Shown here piece by piece: positions 56,240 through 64,000 of a stretch of 64,000 nucleotides of DNA; position 1 is the first letter of the stretch; each line of letters starts with the position of its first letter. Position numbers and translations under genes: made by a program. A model generated the notes under the pieces. That model did not search any database, had not been told where the DNA came from, and saw nothing but the letters and a program-made list of their open reading frames with translations. This stretch comes from Acinetobacter ursingii DSM 16037 = CIP 107286 (lineage in GTDB: Bacteria; Pseudomonadota; Gammaproteobacteria; Pseudomonadales; Moraxellaceae): NCBI RefSeq assembly GCF_000368825.1, contig NZ_KB849717.1:582063-646062 (forward strand), written 5' to 3'.

Positions 56240-56319
56240 GTTCTATGCATCAAAAAATGGAAAGCGCTATTATGAAATGTTTCTGACTATACGCAAATGA
56301 TTTCTATTCGCTAAGTGAA

Positions 56320-57453
56320 TTATTTTAAAACCCAGTCCGATAAACGATTGCTCAAATTAATCGCCAAAGTATCGACATAACGACTATAAAGATCGGCAGA
56401 GATGATCAATGCAATAAAAAAAAGTAAGATTGCCCAAATTGCAGCCGCGTCATAGCCCCAACCTAGCGCAATAAAAGAGTTAAATAAGGGCAGACATACA
56501 CAGTACATGAGTAGTAAATGCAATAAATAAATTGAAAATGACAATTTACCTAAATACACACAAACGCGATTATCCAGCTTTTGCGATAGCATCGGATTCA
56601 TCAGGATGCTATACACAATCAAAATCCCTGCAATAAAATTACAATACTCGTAAGTTCGCTCGCCCACCAAAACATAAATCCAGTGATACGCCAGACTGGT
56701 ATTGTGCGCTCCAGCCAAATAAAGTCCGAATAGCAATAACAATAGCGCAACTAGTGATGAACGAATAACACGACCATATAGAAATATCAGCGAACCAATG
56801 AGAAAACACAACAATCCCAAATAAAGCTCTTGGCTCTGAAAGAAAATTGAGGTCGTTGGAAACAGTAAAATCAGCGGTAAAAATAGTCGCTTATCCAGAC
56901 TGTAAATATATAACAATCCAAATAACAAAAATGAACCGAGTAACTCCACCTGCATCGTCCAAAGTACCCAGTTGAGACTGGATTCTGCAAATAGAAATGA
57001 TCCAATCGTCCCTTCATAAATCGCTTGGGAAAAACCAATGTCTTGGGTCGCTAAAACTTTTAGCCAATACTGCACATGAGAGCTGTCAATATCACTAAAC
57101 TGCAATGCTGCCCATAATAAGATGCATGAACCTAAAGCAGGAATCGCTAAACGCGGATAACGTTTCACCATCATCGATTTTAGCTTTGCTTGCATATTAC
57201 GACTATTACAAATCACATAAGACAAAATAAAGCCGCTTAACACAAAAAAAACATAGACCGCAGCCGTACCTGAATACCAAAAGGCAAAAGGCGAATGGTG
57301 AATAAAATGTACCCATGCATTACTGGCAATTTCATGTTCATCAAAATGATGTAAATAAGGGTAGAAACTTAAGCTCAGATGTGAAAATACCACAGCCAGA
57401 CAGGCTAACCCGCGAATACTTTCAACTGCATTAAGTTTAACGGACTTATCCAT
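56320..57453 (-). CDS. Membrane-bound O-acyltransferase (acyltransferase 3 family)
   Basis: The 377-residue protein has about ten transmembrane segments and the acyltransferase-3 motifs ESIRGLACLAVVFSHL at the N-terminus (with the conserved R and H), YVFFVLSGFILSYVI near 67 and FSIYLLHLLLMY near 310. Such proteins O-acetylate or acylate extracellular polysaccharides or lipids. Its position just downstream of pgaBCD on the same strand, though beyond a terminator, makes cell-surface polysaccharide modification a reasonable guess. Confidence 0.85.
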   Translation of the reverse strand: MDKSVKLNAVESIRGLACLAVVFSHLSLSFYPYLHHFDEHEIASNAWVHFIHHSPFAFWYSGTAAVYVFFVLSGFILSYVICNSRNMQAKLKSMMVKRYPRLAIPALGSCILLWAALQFSDIDSSHVQYWLKVLATQDIGFSQAIYEGTIGSFLFAESSLNWVLWTMQVELLGSFLLFGLLYIYSLDKRLFLPLILLFPTTSIFFQSQELYLGLLCFLIGSLIFLYGRVIRSSLVALLLLLFGLYLAGAHNTSLAYHWIYVLVGERTYEYCNFIAGILIVYSILMNPMLSQKLDNRVCVYLGKLSFSIYLLHLLLMYCVCLPLFNSFIALGWGYDAAAIWAILLFFIALIISADLYSRYVDTLAINLSNRLSDWVLK

Positions 57454-57625
57454 TATGAGACATCTTCATCTTTCAATTGCACGCTCTTCATTCATTCCCT
57501 TTATTCTGACAGGTGGTAACTCATCTCCTGTCTATAACTTAGACTTACGATCAATCCATGAGTTACAGCAAGTCTTTTTGTCATTTGAATTACACTATTT
57601 CCTTGTAAATCCAAATACCTAATGT

Positions 57626-57658
57626 AAATGCCAGCTTGTTTGAAACAAGCTGGCATTT
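57626..57658 (-). terminator. Terminator of pgaBCD
   Basis: A long perfect stem, AAATGCCAGCTTGT (57626-57639) with ACAAGCTGGCATTT (57645-57658), is followed on the minus strand by a modest T-containing tract. Confidence 0.85.
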
Positions 57659-57685
57659 TGCAATGAGCAACAAGTGCGAATCTAC

Positions 57686-58099
57686 TTAATCAATATGCGT
57701 GATTCGACCCATTTCGTCATGATGCACGACACTGATTTTTTGCGCACGACCCTGATGAATCTGGGTTTCATCCAGTTCAAAATATCGTGCATAATCAGTT
57801 ACATCCTTTTCAAGCGTTCGCTTGACACTTTTCGCAGGGACATAATTGCTCCACAGTAACAACGCAACAGCACAGGCAATCAATGAAGTGATGCCGTGTT
57901 CCAAGCCCAGACTAAGGGCATGGAAAATCTGATGGATGAGATGGCTTTTTTCTAGCTCGACAAGCGCCCAAACCAGAAGAAATGGACGCCATAAGAGTAA
58001 CCATGCACCCCACATCATCATCGTAGAGGTATTTGATACATAGCGTCTGTGCCATGGCAACTGATGGCGCACGTCGATAATCAAATTGTTAGATTTCAT
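57686..58099 (-). CDS. pgaD: Poly-N-acetylglucosamine synthesis protein PgaD
   Basis: PgaD is the small membrane partner of the PgaC synthase, needed for PNAG polymerisation and stabilised by cyclic-di-GMP in E. coli. The 137 residues have two transmembrane segments (about 25-48 and 68-87) and a cytoplasmic C-terminal tail with LEKDVTDYARYFELDETQ. It is weakly conserved, so the call rests mainly on position after pgaC (28-base gap). It is the last gene of the unit. Confidence 0.82.
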   Translation of the reverse strand: MKSNNLIIDVRHQLPWHRRYVSNTSTMMMWGAWLLLWRPFLLVWALVELEKSHLIHQIFHALSLGLEHGITSLIACAVALLLWSNYVPAKSVKRTLEKDVTDYARYFELDETQIHQGRAQKISVVHHDEMGRITHID

Positions 58100-58127
58100 G
58101 AAATTTTCTCGAAAACATGCTTAATAT

Positions 58128-59396
58128 CTACATGCGCATGCCACGGTCAGGACTGACCCAGCGCGCGCGTTTTTCATCACCACGAAGCAGGACTTTTGGA
58201 AACGCCACGATTGTAGCAGTAATGGTAATTAACCAAAACACAAACGGGTACCAAATCATCCAGTAGTAGTTTTTACCTAAATTAGGCTCATAACGACTGT
58301 CCATCCATTTGCTTAAAGCAAACTGAAGTAAACAGGTCGCACCTAATAATATTCCGCTGCCATAAGGTAAAAATGGCGAGCTGATTCCAGACAATTCTCC
58401 AAGCGGTACTACAAAATGTAATAACCAGAGAATTGCCATAATAAGCATCAAATATGACCAGACCAGTGTTAGACATAATTCAAACATCAGCGGCCATAAA
58501 AAATTCAGTTTTGGCTTAAAGAACACGTCCAGATTTTTGACTAAAACCTGCGCGCCTCCCATAGCCCAGCGCAAACGCTGTTTCCATAAACCATTTAAGG
58601 TTTCAGGCATTAAAATCCACACCAATGCATTGGGTTCAAAACGAATATCCCAACCAGCGCGTTGCAGTTTCCATGTGATATCGATATCTTCAGTCAACAT
58701 ATTCGGTGACCAATAACCGACTTCATGTACTGCACTCTTACGAAAAGCTGTAATCACACCCGAAACCGTGAATAATCGTCCGAAACTACGCTGCGCACGT
58801 TTGATCATCCCAACAATAGAAGAAAACTCACCGACCTGAATCCGTCCCAATAAAGTAGAACGAGTTCGGATACGAGGATTTCCTGTGACCGCAGCTACAG
58901 TTCGATCTTGCAGAAAATGACGAATCATCCATTTGGCTGCATGTGGATCGAGCAAGGCATCACCGTCAATTCCAATCAAAAACTCAGCTTGAGTCAATAA
59001 GCTACCTGCTTGTAAAGCCACAGCCTTGCCTTGATTTTGCGCCAAATGAACCACACGTAACTTTTCAAATCGTTCAGCCAGACGGTCAAGCACTTCGGCA
59101 GTATTATCCGAGCTCCCATCATTGATCGCAATCACTTCAAAGTTAGGATAATCCAGACTGAGCGCATGGCTAATCGTTTCTTCTGCATTATCCCCTTCAT
59201 TAAAGCAAGGAATAAGCACCGCCACCATTGGATAAACATCTAATTCCGCTGGTTGCTGATATGGGGGCTCTTTACGCTCTTTCCAATAAAAGATCAGCGC
59301 ACCCATCATCCACAAATACGACATAAACAGCGGATAATAGAACACAAAGTTCAGTGCTGAATGCCATAAATGCTGTAAGGTTGTTGACATGGTCAA
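58128..59396 (-). CDS. pgaC: Poly-beta-1,6-N-acetylglucosamine synthase
   Basis: PgaC is the family 2 glycosyltransferase that polymerises UDP-GlcNAc at the inner membrane. The 422 residues have two N-terminal-side and about three C-terminal transmembrane segments. The GT2 motifs are visible: PCFNEGDNAEETI near 63, NDGSSDNTAEVL near 93, GIDGDALLDP near 144, TEDIDITWKLQRAGW near 236 and QRLRWAMGGAQ near 277. It lies six bases after pgaB, so the genes form one operon. Confidence 0.95.
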   Translation of the reverse strand: MTMSTTLQHLWHSALNFVFYYPLFMSYLWMMGALIFYWKERKEPPYQQPAELDVYPMVAVLIPCFNEGDNAEETISHALSLDYPNFEVIAINDGSSDNTAEVLDRLAERFEKLRVVHLAQNQGKAVALQAGSLLTQAEFLIGIDGDALLDPHAAKWMIRHFLQDRTVAAVTGNPRIRTRSTLLGRIQVGEFSSIVGMIKRAQRSFGRLFTVSGVITAFRKSAVHEVGYWSPNMLTEDIDITWKLQRAGWDIRFEPNALVWILMPETLNGLWKQRLRWAMGGAQVLVKNLDVFFKPKLNFLWPLMFELCLTLVWSYLMLIMAILWLLHFVVPLGELSGISSPFLPYGSGILLGATCLLQFALSKWMDSRYEPNLGKNYYWMIWYPFVFWLITITATIVAFPKVLLRGDEKRARWVSPDRGMRM

Positions 59397-59402
59397 TTCC
59401 TG

Positions 59403-61478
59403 CTACGGGACTAACTTTGAAGGTTTAGTCGCAAATACATCATGCAACATTTGGGTATCTGGATGATCTTTAAACGGATCATCTGGATAATATCCAACGT
59501 GCATAGCCCCCTGACTGTACAGGGAACGAATCGTATCGACGAGTTCTTGCGATGGCACAGGTTGATTGGTGCGCCAGTTAGTCGCCTGTAACTCAAATAC
59601 GGTTTTTTTGATTCCGTTTGGATATTGTTTTACACGTTTCACAATATCCTGATAGAACTTGGTCGGATCTTCTGCTTGTTCCATGTAAGGCATGGCCATA
59701 ATTGCAGTAAAATCGTAACGTTTTAGTGACTGCTCCAGAGACTGGGAGTACCAGTTTTCTGCATAAGGAGATAATGCGACTTGCGCATACAAATTACGGG
59801 CGGTCATCAAATAAGGCTGATAATAACGCACATCGGAAGCAAGCTTCATGGCAAAGTTATCTATGGTCTTGATTTTTAAATCAGTCCATTTAGATAACAA
59901 GGCATCATTATTCCGAATTTTTTCCAGATCAGTTGGCAAGCCTGCTTTGGCATAGGCTTTCAATGCATCTGGACTCGCATCTTCATAATCAGATAACGTG
60001 GTATCGTCATGAAACAGTATACCATCAAATGTGGAATATTTTGCCAAGTCAGTATAAATTCCTTCGATCACTTTACGTGCTTCAGGTGAATACGGACTTA
60101 AACGAATATATCCCATATTCAAATGGTCACTGTCTTTAGGCTGTTGAGTCACCACCAGTTTTTTAGAGGCTGGATTATTTTTCGGCAATTCCCATGCCAT
60201 CAAAGGCATCCACGCATAAACACGATTGACACCTGTCCGTGTTGAAATCTGCCATGCGACACGATTAAACAAATCAGCGCGCATCGGAACATAACGATTT
60301 GGGAAATACACCATATCGGCAGAACCATTGGCATCTGGATCAGAAAAAGCTTGAAGATAAACTGTATTGACACCAGAGGCACGAATCCGATCTAAAACAT
60401 GTCCCAAATTGCGTTCAATCTGTGCAGGATCAGGATCATAGATATAATCCAGATCGATATGCATGATTTTTTGCGGACGATTATTATCGGTCAGGTTCAT
60501 TTGACGCGTTAAAATGTCTTGCGCCAAATCATCGGTACTTTCGCCTTTCATCACCAAAATACGACTGAGGTGCCCTAAAGATTTGGTCACATGATCTGGA
60601 CCATCATCAAGTGTAATGGTAATTGGCATACCGAGTTTTTTAGCAATACGCACAGTTTCCATGTTATAGCGACCATAAGGCCAGACCATGACTCGTGGTG
60701 CCCGAATACCGTTGGCTTTAAACGTATCGATATTTTTCTTTAAATCATCACTAATGCGCTTTTCATAGGCACGATCAGACTCATAAGTTTTGGTTTTTGC
60801 ATCATAAATACGTGTGGTTGCCGCAGGTTCAGAGTTGCCTTGTGGATTTCCCATGACACCATGATGCAAATCATAACTGTGGCTACCGATTTCGATTAAG
60901 CCACTGTCCTGCATTTCTTTAATTTCTTTCCAGCTTAATAATTTGCTGCGTTCAAGTTTTTCATCACCAAACTGCACCATTTTATTCGGCTTAACTTCCA
61001 GCCATTTTCCAACGACCGCTAATACCGCTGGGATTTTACGCGCTTTTAAAATCGGATAGGCATATTGATAAAATGATTGATAGCCATCATCCACAGTAAG
61101 TAATACAGGTTTAGGTGGAAGTTTGAGTTTACCTTCATTGGCTTTAATCAATTGATCTACACTAATAAAGTGATAACCGTTTTTAATCAGCCAATCCAGA
61201 TGCATTTCAAAACGCTGTGGCGTTACAGCATAATCTGGAATAACCTCATCCTTAGATGTTATTTCATGATAACCAATAATCGTGAGAGTCGACACATCGA
61301 TTTGTGGTTCTTCTTCGGGTGCTTCACCTGTATGTGGATCAGTCACAGCTGGGATCTCCGCTGCTGTAGGCAAATCTGTTGTTGCAGGCGTTTCCGCATA
61401 AACAGAACTGACTCCTATAGAACCGAACAATAATGAAATGCTCAGAGTTAAAGATTGCAAGGGAAATCGTGTTGGCAT
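59403..61478 (-). CDS. pgaB: PNAG N-deacetylase / hydrolase PgaB
   Basis: PgaB partially deacetylates PNAG in the periplasm so that it can be exported. The 691 residues begin with a signal peptide (cleavage near SVYA|E). A polysaccharide deacetylase domain follows with the metal and catalytic motifs LLTVDDGYQSF, IEIGSHSYDLHH and RVMVWPYGRYN (about 120-310). The C-terminal glycoside-hydrolase-like domain has HIDLDYIYDPDP near 340 and GILFHDDTTLSDYE. The ATG at 61478 (MPTRFPLQ) preceded by GAAAGA is preferred to an upstream TTG. No pgaA porin gene precedes it. Confidence 0.94.
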   Translation of the reverse strand: MPTRFPLQSLTLSISLLFGSIGVSSVYAETPATTDLPTAAEIPAVTDPHTGEAPEEEPQIDVSTLTIIGYHEITSKDEVIPDYAVTPQRFEMHLDWLIKNGYHFISVDQLIKANEGKLKLPPKPVLLTVDDGYQSFYQYAYPILKARKIPAVLAVVGKWLEVKPNKMVQFGDEKLERSKLLSWKEIKEMQDSGLIEIGSHSYDLHHGVMGNPQGNSEPAATTRIYDAKTKTYESDRAYEKRISDDLKKNIDTFKANGIRAPRVMVWPYGRYNMETVRIAKKLGMPITITLDDGPDHVTKSLGHLSRILVMKGESTDDLAQDILTRQMNLTDNNRPQKIMHIDLDYIYDPDPAQIERNLGHVLDRIRASGVNTVYLQAFSDPDANGSADMVYFPNRYVPMRADLFNRVAWQISTRTGVNRVYAWMPLMAWELPKNNPASKKLVVTQQPKDSDHLNMGYIRLSPYSPEARKVIEGIYTDLAKYSTFDGILFHDDTTLSDYEDASPDALKAYAKAGLPTDLEKIRNNDALLSKWTDLKIKTIDNFAMKLASDVRYYQPYLMTARNLYAQVALSPYAENWYSQSLEQSLKRYDFTAIMAMPYMEQAEDPTKFYQDIVKRVKQYPNGIKKTVFELQATNWRTNQPVPSQELVDTIRSLYSQGAMHVGYYPDDPFKDHPDTQMLHDVFATKPSKLVP

Positions 61479-61492
61479 AGAAATATCATCTT

Positions 61493-61738
61493 TCAATTCG
61501 GGTTATTTTCTGAAGGCTTTGTCTGATCGAAAATATCTATTTTTCTATCCACAATCCATTGCTTTTGACAGAAATCCATCAGGCTTTTAACAGTGTCAGT
61601 TATACTAATCAAATCTGAAAAGAAACTTAAAAATTTTTGTAGGTTTTTCTTAACTTTACAGTCATATTGCAAGCTATAAAAAATTTTTAGATGAATATTC
61701 AAACATTTGTTTTTGTACAAAAAACACTCAAAAACCAT
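61493..61738 (-). CDS. Possible small gene upstream of pgaB
   Basis: The frame of 81 codons is lysine- and phenylalanine-rich at the start (VKKNLQKFLSFFSDL) and ends ENNPN 14 bases before the pgaB start, the spot where pgaA would end in a pgaABCD operon. It does not resemble the PgaA barrel. A shorter version from an internal ATG (MDFCQKQWIVDRK) is possible. The region is very AT-rich, so this may be a chance frame in a promoter region. Confidence 0.3.
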   Translation of the reverse strand: MVFECFLYKNKCLNIHLKIFYSLQYDCKVKKNLQKFLSFFSDLISITDTVKSLMDFCQKQWIVDRKIDIFDQTKPSENNPN

Positions 61739-61874
61739 TACAATCCATTGATTATTTTTGCATAAAAAAAGATGGCAAAATTACCATCTTTCTTATAAGA
61801 AAATTACAATAAATTATAATCACTTCACTTAGTTTTTCTTAAAAATGTGACAAAACGTTCATATCACCATTTAA

Positions 61875-61955
61875 TAAACTTTGTTCATAAATCCCTTTTA
61901 TTCATCCCTAGGGAAGAAAAATAAAGAGCGTTCAAACCATCATGAAAGAAGTCTA
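61875..61955. repeat. Dispersed palindromic repeat, copy D
   Basis: The left arm AAACTTTGTTCATAAATCCC and TTTTATTCATCCCT face the right arm AGGGAAGAAAAATAAAGAGCG, then TTCAAACCATCATGAAAGAAGTCTA. The last three bases (61953-61955) are the TAG stop codon, on the minus strand, of the adjoining gene. Confidence 0.82.
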
Positions 61956-62345
61956 ATATTCAATGATTGCAAAATTCGGATTTTCAGCCATTTGCTCCAG
62001 ATAATAACGTTCTTTTTGATACAAATATTTATATAAACGATTAATCCACTGTCCACGGCGGAAAATTTTGATCTTTTTATTGACCCCATCATAATCCAAT
62101 AAAGTGATCGGCTCTCCTTCTTGAAATAGAGTGATACGATAATTTGCGGACTGATGCGGATGCATGGATAATGTCTCTTTAATCAATTCAACTTTATAGT
62201 CTTCATCTAGCCAATAATGCTTATCAAAATTAACTTTTTCTTGCACCCACAATCCAGGATACTCATCCTCAGTGGTATCAATCATAAAGAAGTGGTGTAG
62301 CTCTTTTAAAAGCTCTGTCGCGGTTAAATCAGAATAATCATTCAT
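61953..62345 (-). CDS. Uncharacterised 130-aa protein
   Basis: I do not recognise the family. The 130 residues are acidic at the N-terminus (LTATELLKELHHFFMIDTTEDE is split around 6-28) and rich in aromatic and basic residues at the C-terminus (FRRGQWINRLYKYLYQKERYY is split near 100-120). There is no signal or membrane segment. The frame is open to 62405, but the ATG at 62345 (MNDYSDL) has a GAGAGA element upstream. The stop codon lies inside palindromic repeat D, so the C-terminus may have been set by that insertion. Confidence 0.65.
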   Translation of the reverse strand: MNDYSDLTATELLKELHHFFMIDTTEDEYPGLWVQEKVNFDKHYWLDEDYKVELIKETLSMHPHQSANYRITLFQEGEPITLLDYDGVNKKIKIFRRGQWINRLYKYLYQKERYYLEQMAENPNFAIIEY

Positions 62346-62405
62346 CGTCGTGGTCTCTCTTATTGTTACTTTTATTTTAGAATTTATATGAAGCCAAATT
62401 TTCAA

Positions 62406-62992
62406 AGTTTGTTAGAAAATATTTAGCTTCGCTTTGCATTTATAGCATTCAGTTGTATTTTGCCTATTGATCTAATTTTACACAAATAAAAGTCAAATAA
62501 ATCACATAAAATTGTTGTAAATTTATTTAAATTTCGCCTCAACCCTTAAAAGTATTCTGAAAAATATGTGTTCAAGATTAGGTTAATTTCTTCTATGAAT
62601 GAAGGTATTGTATTTTTATGCGTTCTATCTGTATGCGTTAACTCTATTTGATGATGCCTTTTGAATTAGATGAACCTAACTTAATCGTTCAACATCCCAT
62701 TGCATTTCATCAATTTAAACAAGCAAATCTCTTCTAACTCTGCTTAGGTTTAGCTCGGACTATTCTTTTTTATGATGTTAAAAATTTAAGATATATAAGA
62801 CTTCTTTCATCATTGTTTAAACTCTTTTATTTTTTCTTGCATAGGGAGAAATAAAAGGGACGTAGAAAGAAGCCTATTGATTTTTATTCATTTAAACATC
62901 ACATTTTAAAATGTGCCATAACATAAATTGCTCATACACATCGAACCTACAATATCGGAATAAAAGATCCGATGTGAGAGATGATTTAAAGT
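62406..62992. other. 587-base AT-rich gap with repeat E and no clear gene
   Basis: Between the 130-aa gene and the FKBP gene I see only repeat copy E and a 28-codon frame from ATG 62651 (MMPFELDEPNLIVQHPIAF, stop at 62735). That frame may be a relic of a lost gene but is too short to call. The region is very AT-rich, with no tRNA or obvious RNA fold other than the repeat. Confidence 0.4.
62798..62876. repeat. Dispersed palindromic repeat, copy E
   Basis: The left arm is complete: AGACTTCTTTCATCATTG, then TTTAAACTCTTTTATTTTTTC. Around the centre TTGCAT the right arm AGGGAGAAATAAAAGGGACG, then TAGAAAGAAGCCTA, mirrors it but lacks the TTTAAAC segment. It sits in the gene-free gap before the FKBP gene. 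Confidence 0.8.
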
Positions 62993-63334
62993 TTAATCAT
63001 CACGCGTTTTGACATCGAACAATTCAATTTCAAAGATAAGATTTGAGTTTGCAGGAATAATTTTACCCATCTTGCGCTCACCATACGCAAGGTGCGAAGG
63101 AACGATTAACTTACGTTTGCCGCCAACTTTCATTCCCATGATGCCCTGATCCCAACCTTTAATCACACGACCAGTGCCAATGACACATTCAAAGTATTGA
63201 CCACGATCTAGTGAAGAATCAAACTGTGTTCCATCTTCAAGCCAGCCTGTATAATGTGTGGTAATTAAAGCTCCTTTAACGGCTTCTTTACCCTCTCCTA
63301 CTTTCAAATCGATAATTTCTAGTTCTGCGGTCAT
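62993..63334 (-). CDS. FKBP-type peptidyl-prolyl cis-trans isomerase
   Basis: The 113-residue single-domain FKBP has the full set of fold motifs: ALITTHYTGWLEDGTQFDSSLDRGQ is split around 23-47, VIKGWDQGIMGMKVGGKRKL near 58-77, the SHLAYGERKMG loop near 80, and IPANSNLIFEIELFDVK at the end. There is no signal peptide, so it acts in the cytoplasm as a proline isomerase or chaperone. It follows yaeQ on the same strand after 44 bases and may be co-transcribed with it. Confidence 0.94.
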   Translation of the reverse strand: MTAELEIIDLKVGEGKEAVKGALITTHYTGWLEDGTQFDSSLDRGQYFECVIGTGRVIKGWDQGIMGMKVGGKRKLIVPSHLAYGERKMGKIIPANSNLIFEIELFDVKTRDD

Positions 63335-63378
63335 GACACATTTCTCCAGATCAAATAACGTGGCTTATCTTGTCAAGA

Positions 63379-63915
63379 TTATAACCCTTGTAACTGTGTC
63401 CATTGAATCACAACTTGTGCCTGATCACCGATGAGTGTCCACTCACCATCCATCACGTTCAGTTGTAATTGCATGGTACGCTGACTAAGTTGCTCAAGTT
63501 GTGCTGAACTCTCTGCTGAAATTTGCCAGACTTCCACATTTTCAAGGGTTTTAATTTTAGGATTTCTTTTCCACCATTCATCGACTTGTGAGCCATAAGC
63601 AATCACAGCCACCTGTTTACAACGCGCAGCCGCTTTTTTGACTTTATCTTCAGACGGCAAACCCACTTCAATCCACTGCTCAAGTAAACCTGTTAAGTCT
63701 TTTTTCCATAAAGCAGGTTCATCGGTTTCAAATAAATCCTTGGTAAATTCGAGTTGTTCATCTGCATAACGTGCAAATGCCACGATACGAACCATCAAAC
63801 GCTCTAAAGTTTCAGAAGGATGCAGCGCTAATGTGAGTTGATAATCACCATATTGATGCTGATCCATATCTGCAATATTTAAGTCTGCTTTATAAATTGT
63901 TGCTTTTAGCGCCAT
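63379..63915 (-). CDS. yaeQ: YaeQ family protein
   Basis: The 178-residue protein begins MALKATIYKADLNIAD and has the YaeQ signatures LALHPSETLERLMVRI near 28, ARYADEQLEFTKDLFETDEPALW near 48-70 and QWIEVGLPSEDKVKKAA near 80-96. The family has a PD-(D/E)xK nuclease-like fold and its function is unclear, although E. coli YaeQ was first noted as compensating for RfaH loss. The frame opens at 63930, but the ATG at 63915 gives the conserved N-terminus. Confidence 0.93.
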   Translation of the reverse strand: MALKATIYKADLNIADMDQHQYGDYQLTLALHPSETLERLMVRIVAFARYADEQLEFTKDLFETDEPALWKKDLTGLLEQWIEVGLPSEDKVKKAAARCKQVAVIAYGSQVDEWWKRNPKIKTLENVEVWQISAESSAQLEQLSQRTMQLQLNVMDGEWTLIGDQAQVVIQWTQLQGL

Positions 63916-64000
63916 AATGAAACTGTCCATTTTTGATGGGCGCTAGCATACCCGATTTTAGCAATCAGATTGAAGTTATCGTTTTCATCTATTTATTCAA

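Noticed and set aside
56240..56319. Riboswitch upstream of pnuC
   Set aside because: The minus-strand upstream gap from 56240 is only 80 bases to the next stop codon and shows no motif I recognise. A structure search would be decisive.
1..64000. CRISPR arrays
   Set aside because: No series of regularly spaced identical direct repeats was seen. The palindromic repeats are kilobases apart or irregular.

Overview
The window looks like a chromosomal segment of a gammaproteobacterium of the genus Acinetobacter. It is AT-rich, and the core genes (ftsH, rlmE, folP, carAB, greA, ppk, mtgA, metH, def, yaeQ), the paired universal stress proteins, the pga exopolysaccharide genes and the IS5-family insertion sequences fit that genus. 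The genus call is my recognition of gene content, not a computed classification. Nothing suggests a plasmid or an intact prophage.

Layout. 1-1.3 kb: the 3' end of a glycerate kinase gene, a tRNA-Leu(UAA) and a decayed small gene. 1.3-6.3 kb: two small uncharacterised genes, then folP, ftsH and rlmE on the minus strand, with yhbY diverging. 6.3-18 kb: a DOMON-like protein, a coiled-coil protein, carA-carB behind a leader that looks like an attenuator, greA, a MORN-type lipoprotein, two UspA genes around an alkyltransferase-like gene, ppk and mtgA. 18-26 kb: a rhomboid protease, a YbbAP-type ABC exporter divergent from tesA, carbonic anhydrase, an exported lipase-like hydrolase and a 331-aa unknown. 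26-32 kb: two tandem TonB-dependent receptors with Fur-like boxes, nfuA and a second rhomboid.

32-47 kb: a sulfatase and its formylglycine-generating enzyme overlap by 4 bp and both carry lipoprotein signals. They are followed by a 510-aa unknown, a DUF1090 protein, dsdA, a PiT phosphate transporter with a Pho-box-like site, and metH. Directly after metH is an insertion-sequence scar: an IS256-family remnant, an IS5-family element without target duplication, and a RelA/SpoT-domain gene broken by a nonsense codon, by an IS5-family insertion with a TA duplication, and by loss of its 3' end. 47-64 kb: a cold-shock-domain protein, an Fsr-like exporter divergent from an AraC regulator, a glutaminase-STAS gene split by one in-frame TGA, def, a HAD phosphatase, an MHS-type transporter, an esterase, pnuC, an acyltransferase, pgaBCD without an adjacent pgaA, an FKBP isomerase and yaeQ.

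Five copies of an imperfectly palindromic repeat of about 60-80 bp lie in gaps at 24.8, 52.7, 53.2, 61.9 and 62.8 kb. One of them supplies the stop codon of the neighbouring gene. Most operons end in clear hairpin terminators, which makes the transcription units easy to read. The most unusual items are the repeat family, the all-lipoprotein sulfatase/FGE pair, the carAB leader, the broken glutaminase-STAS gene, and the IS-dissected RelA/SpoT gene whose frame is restored on paper when the IS is removed.
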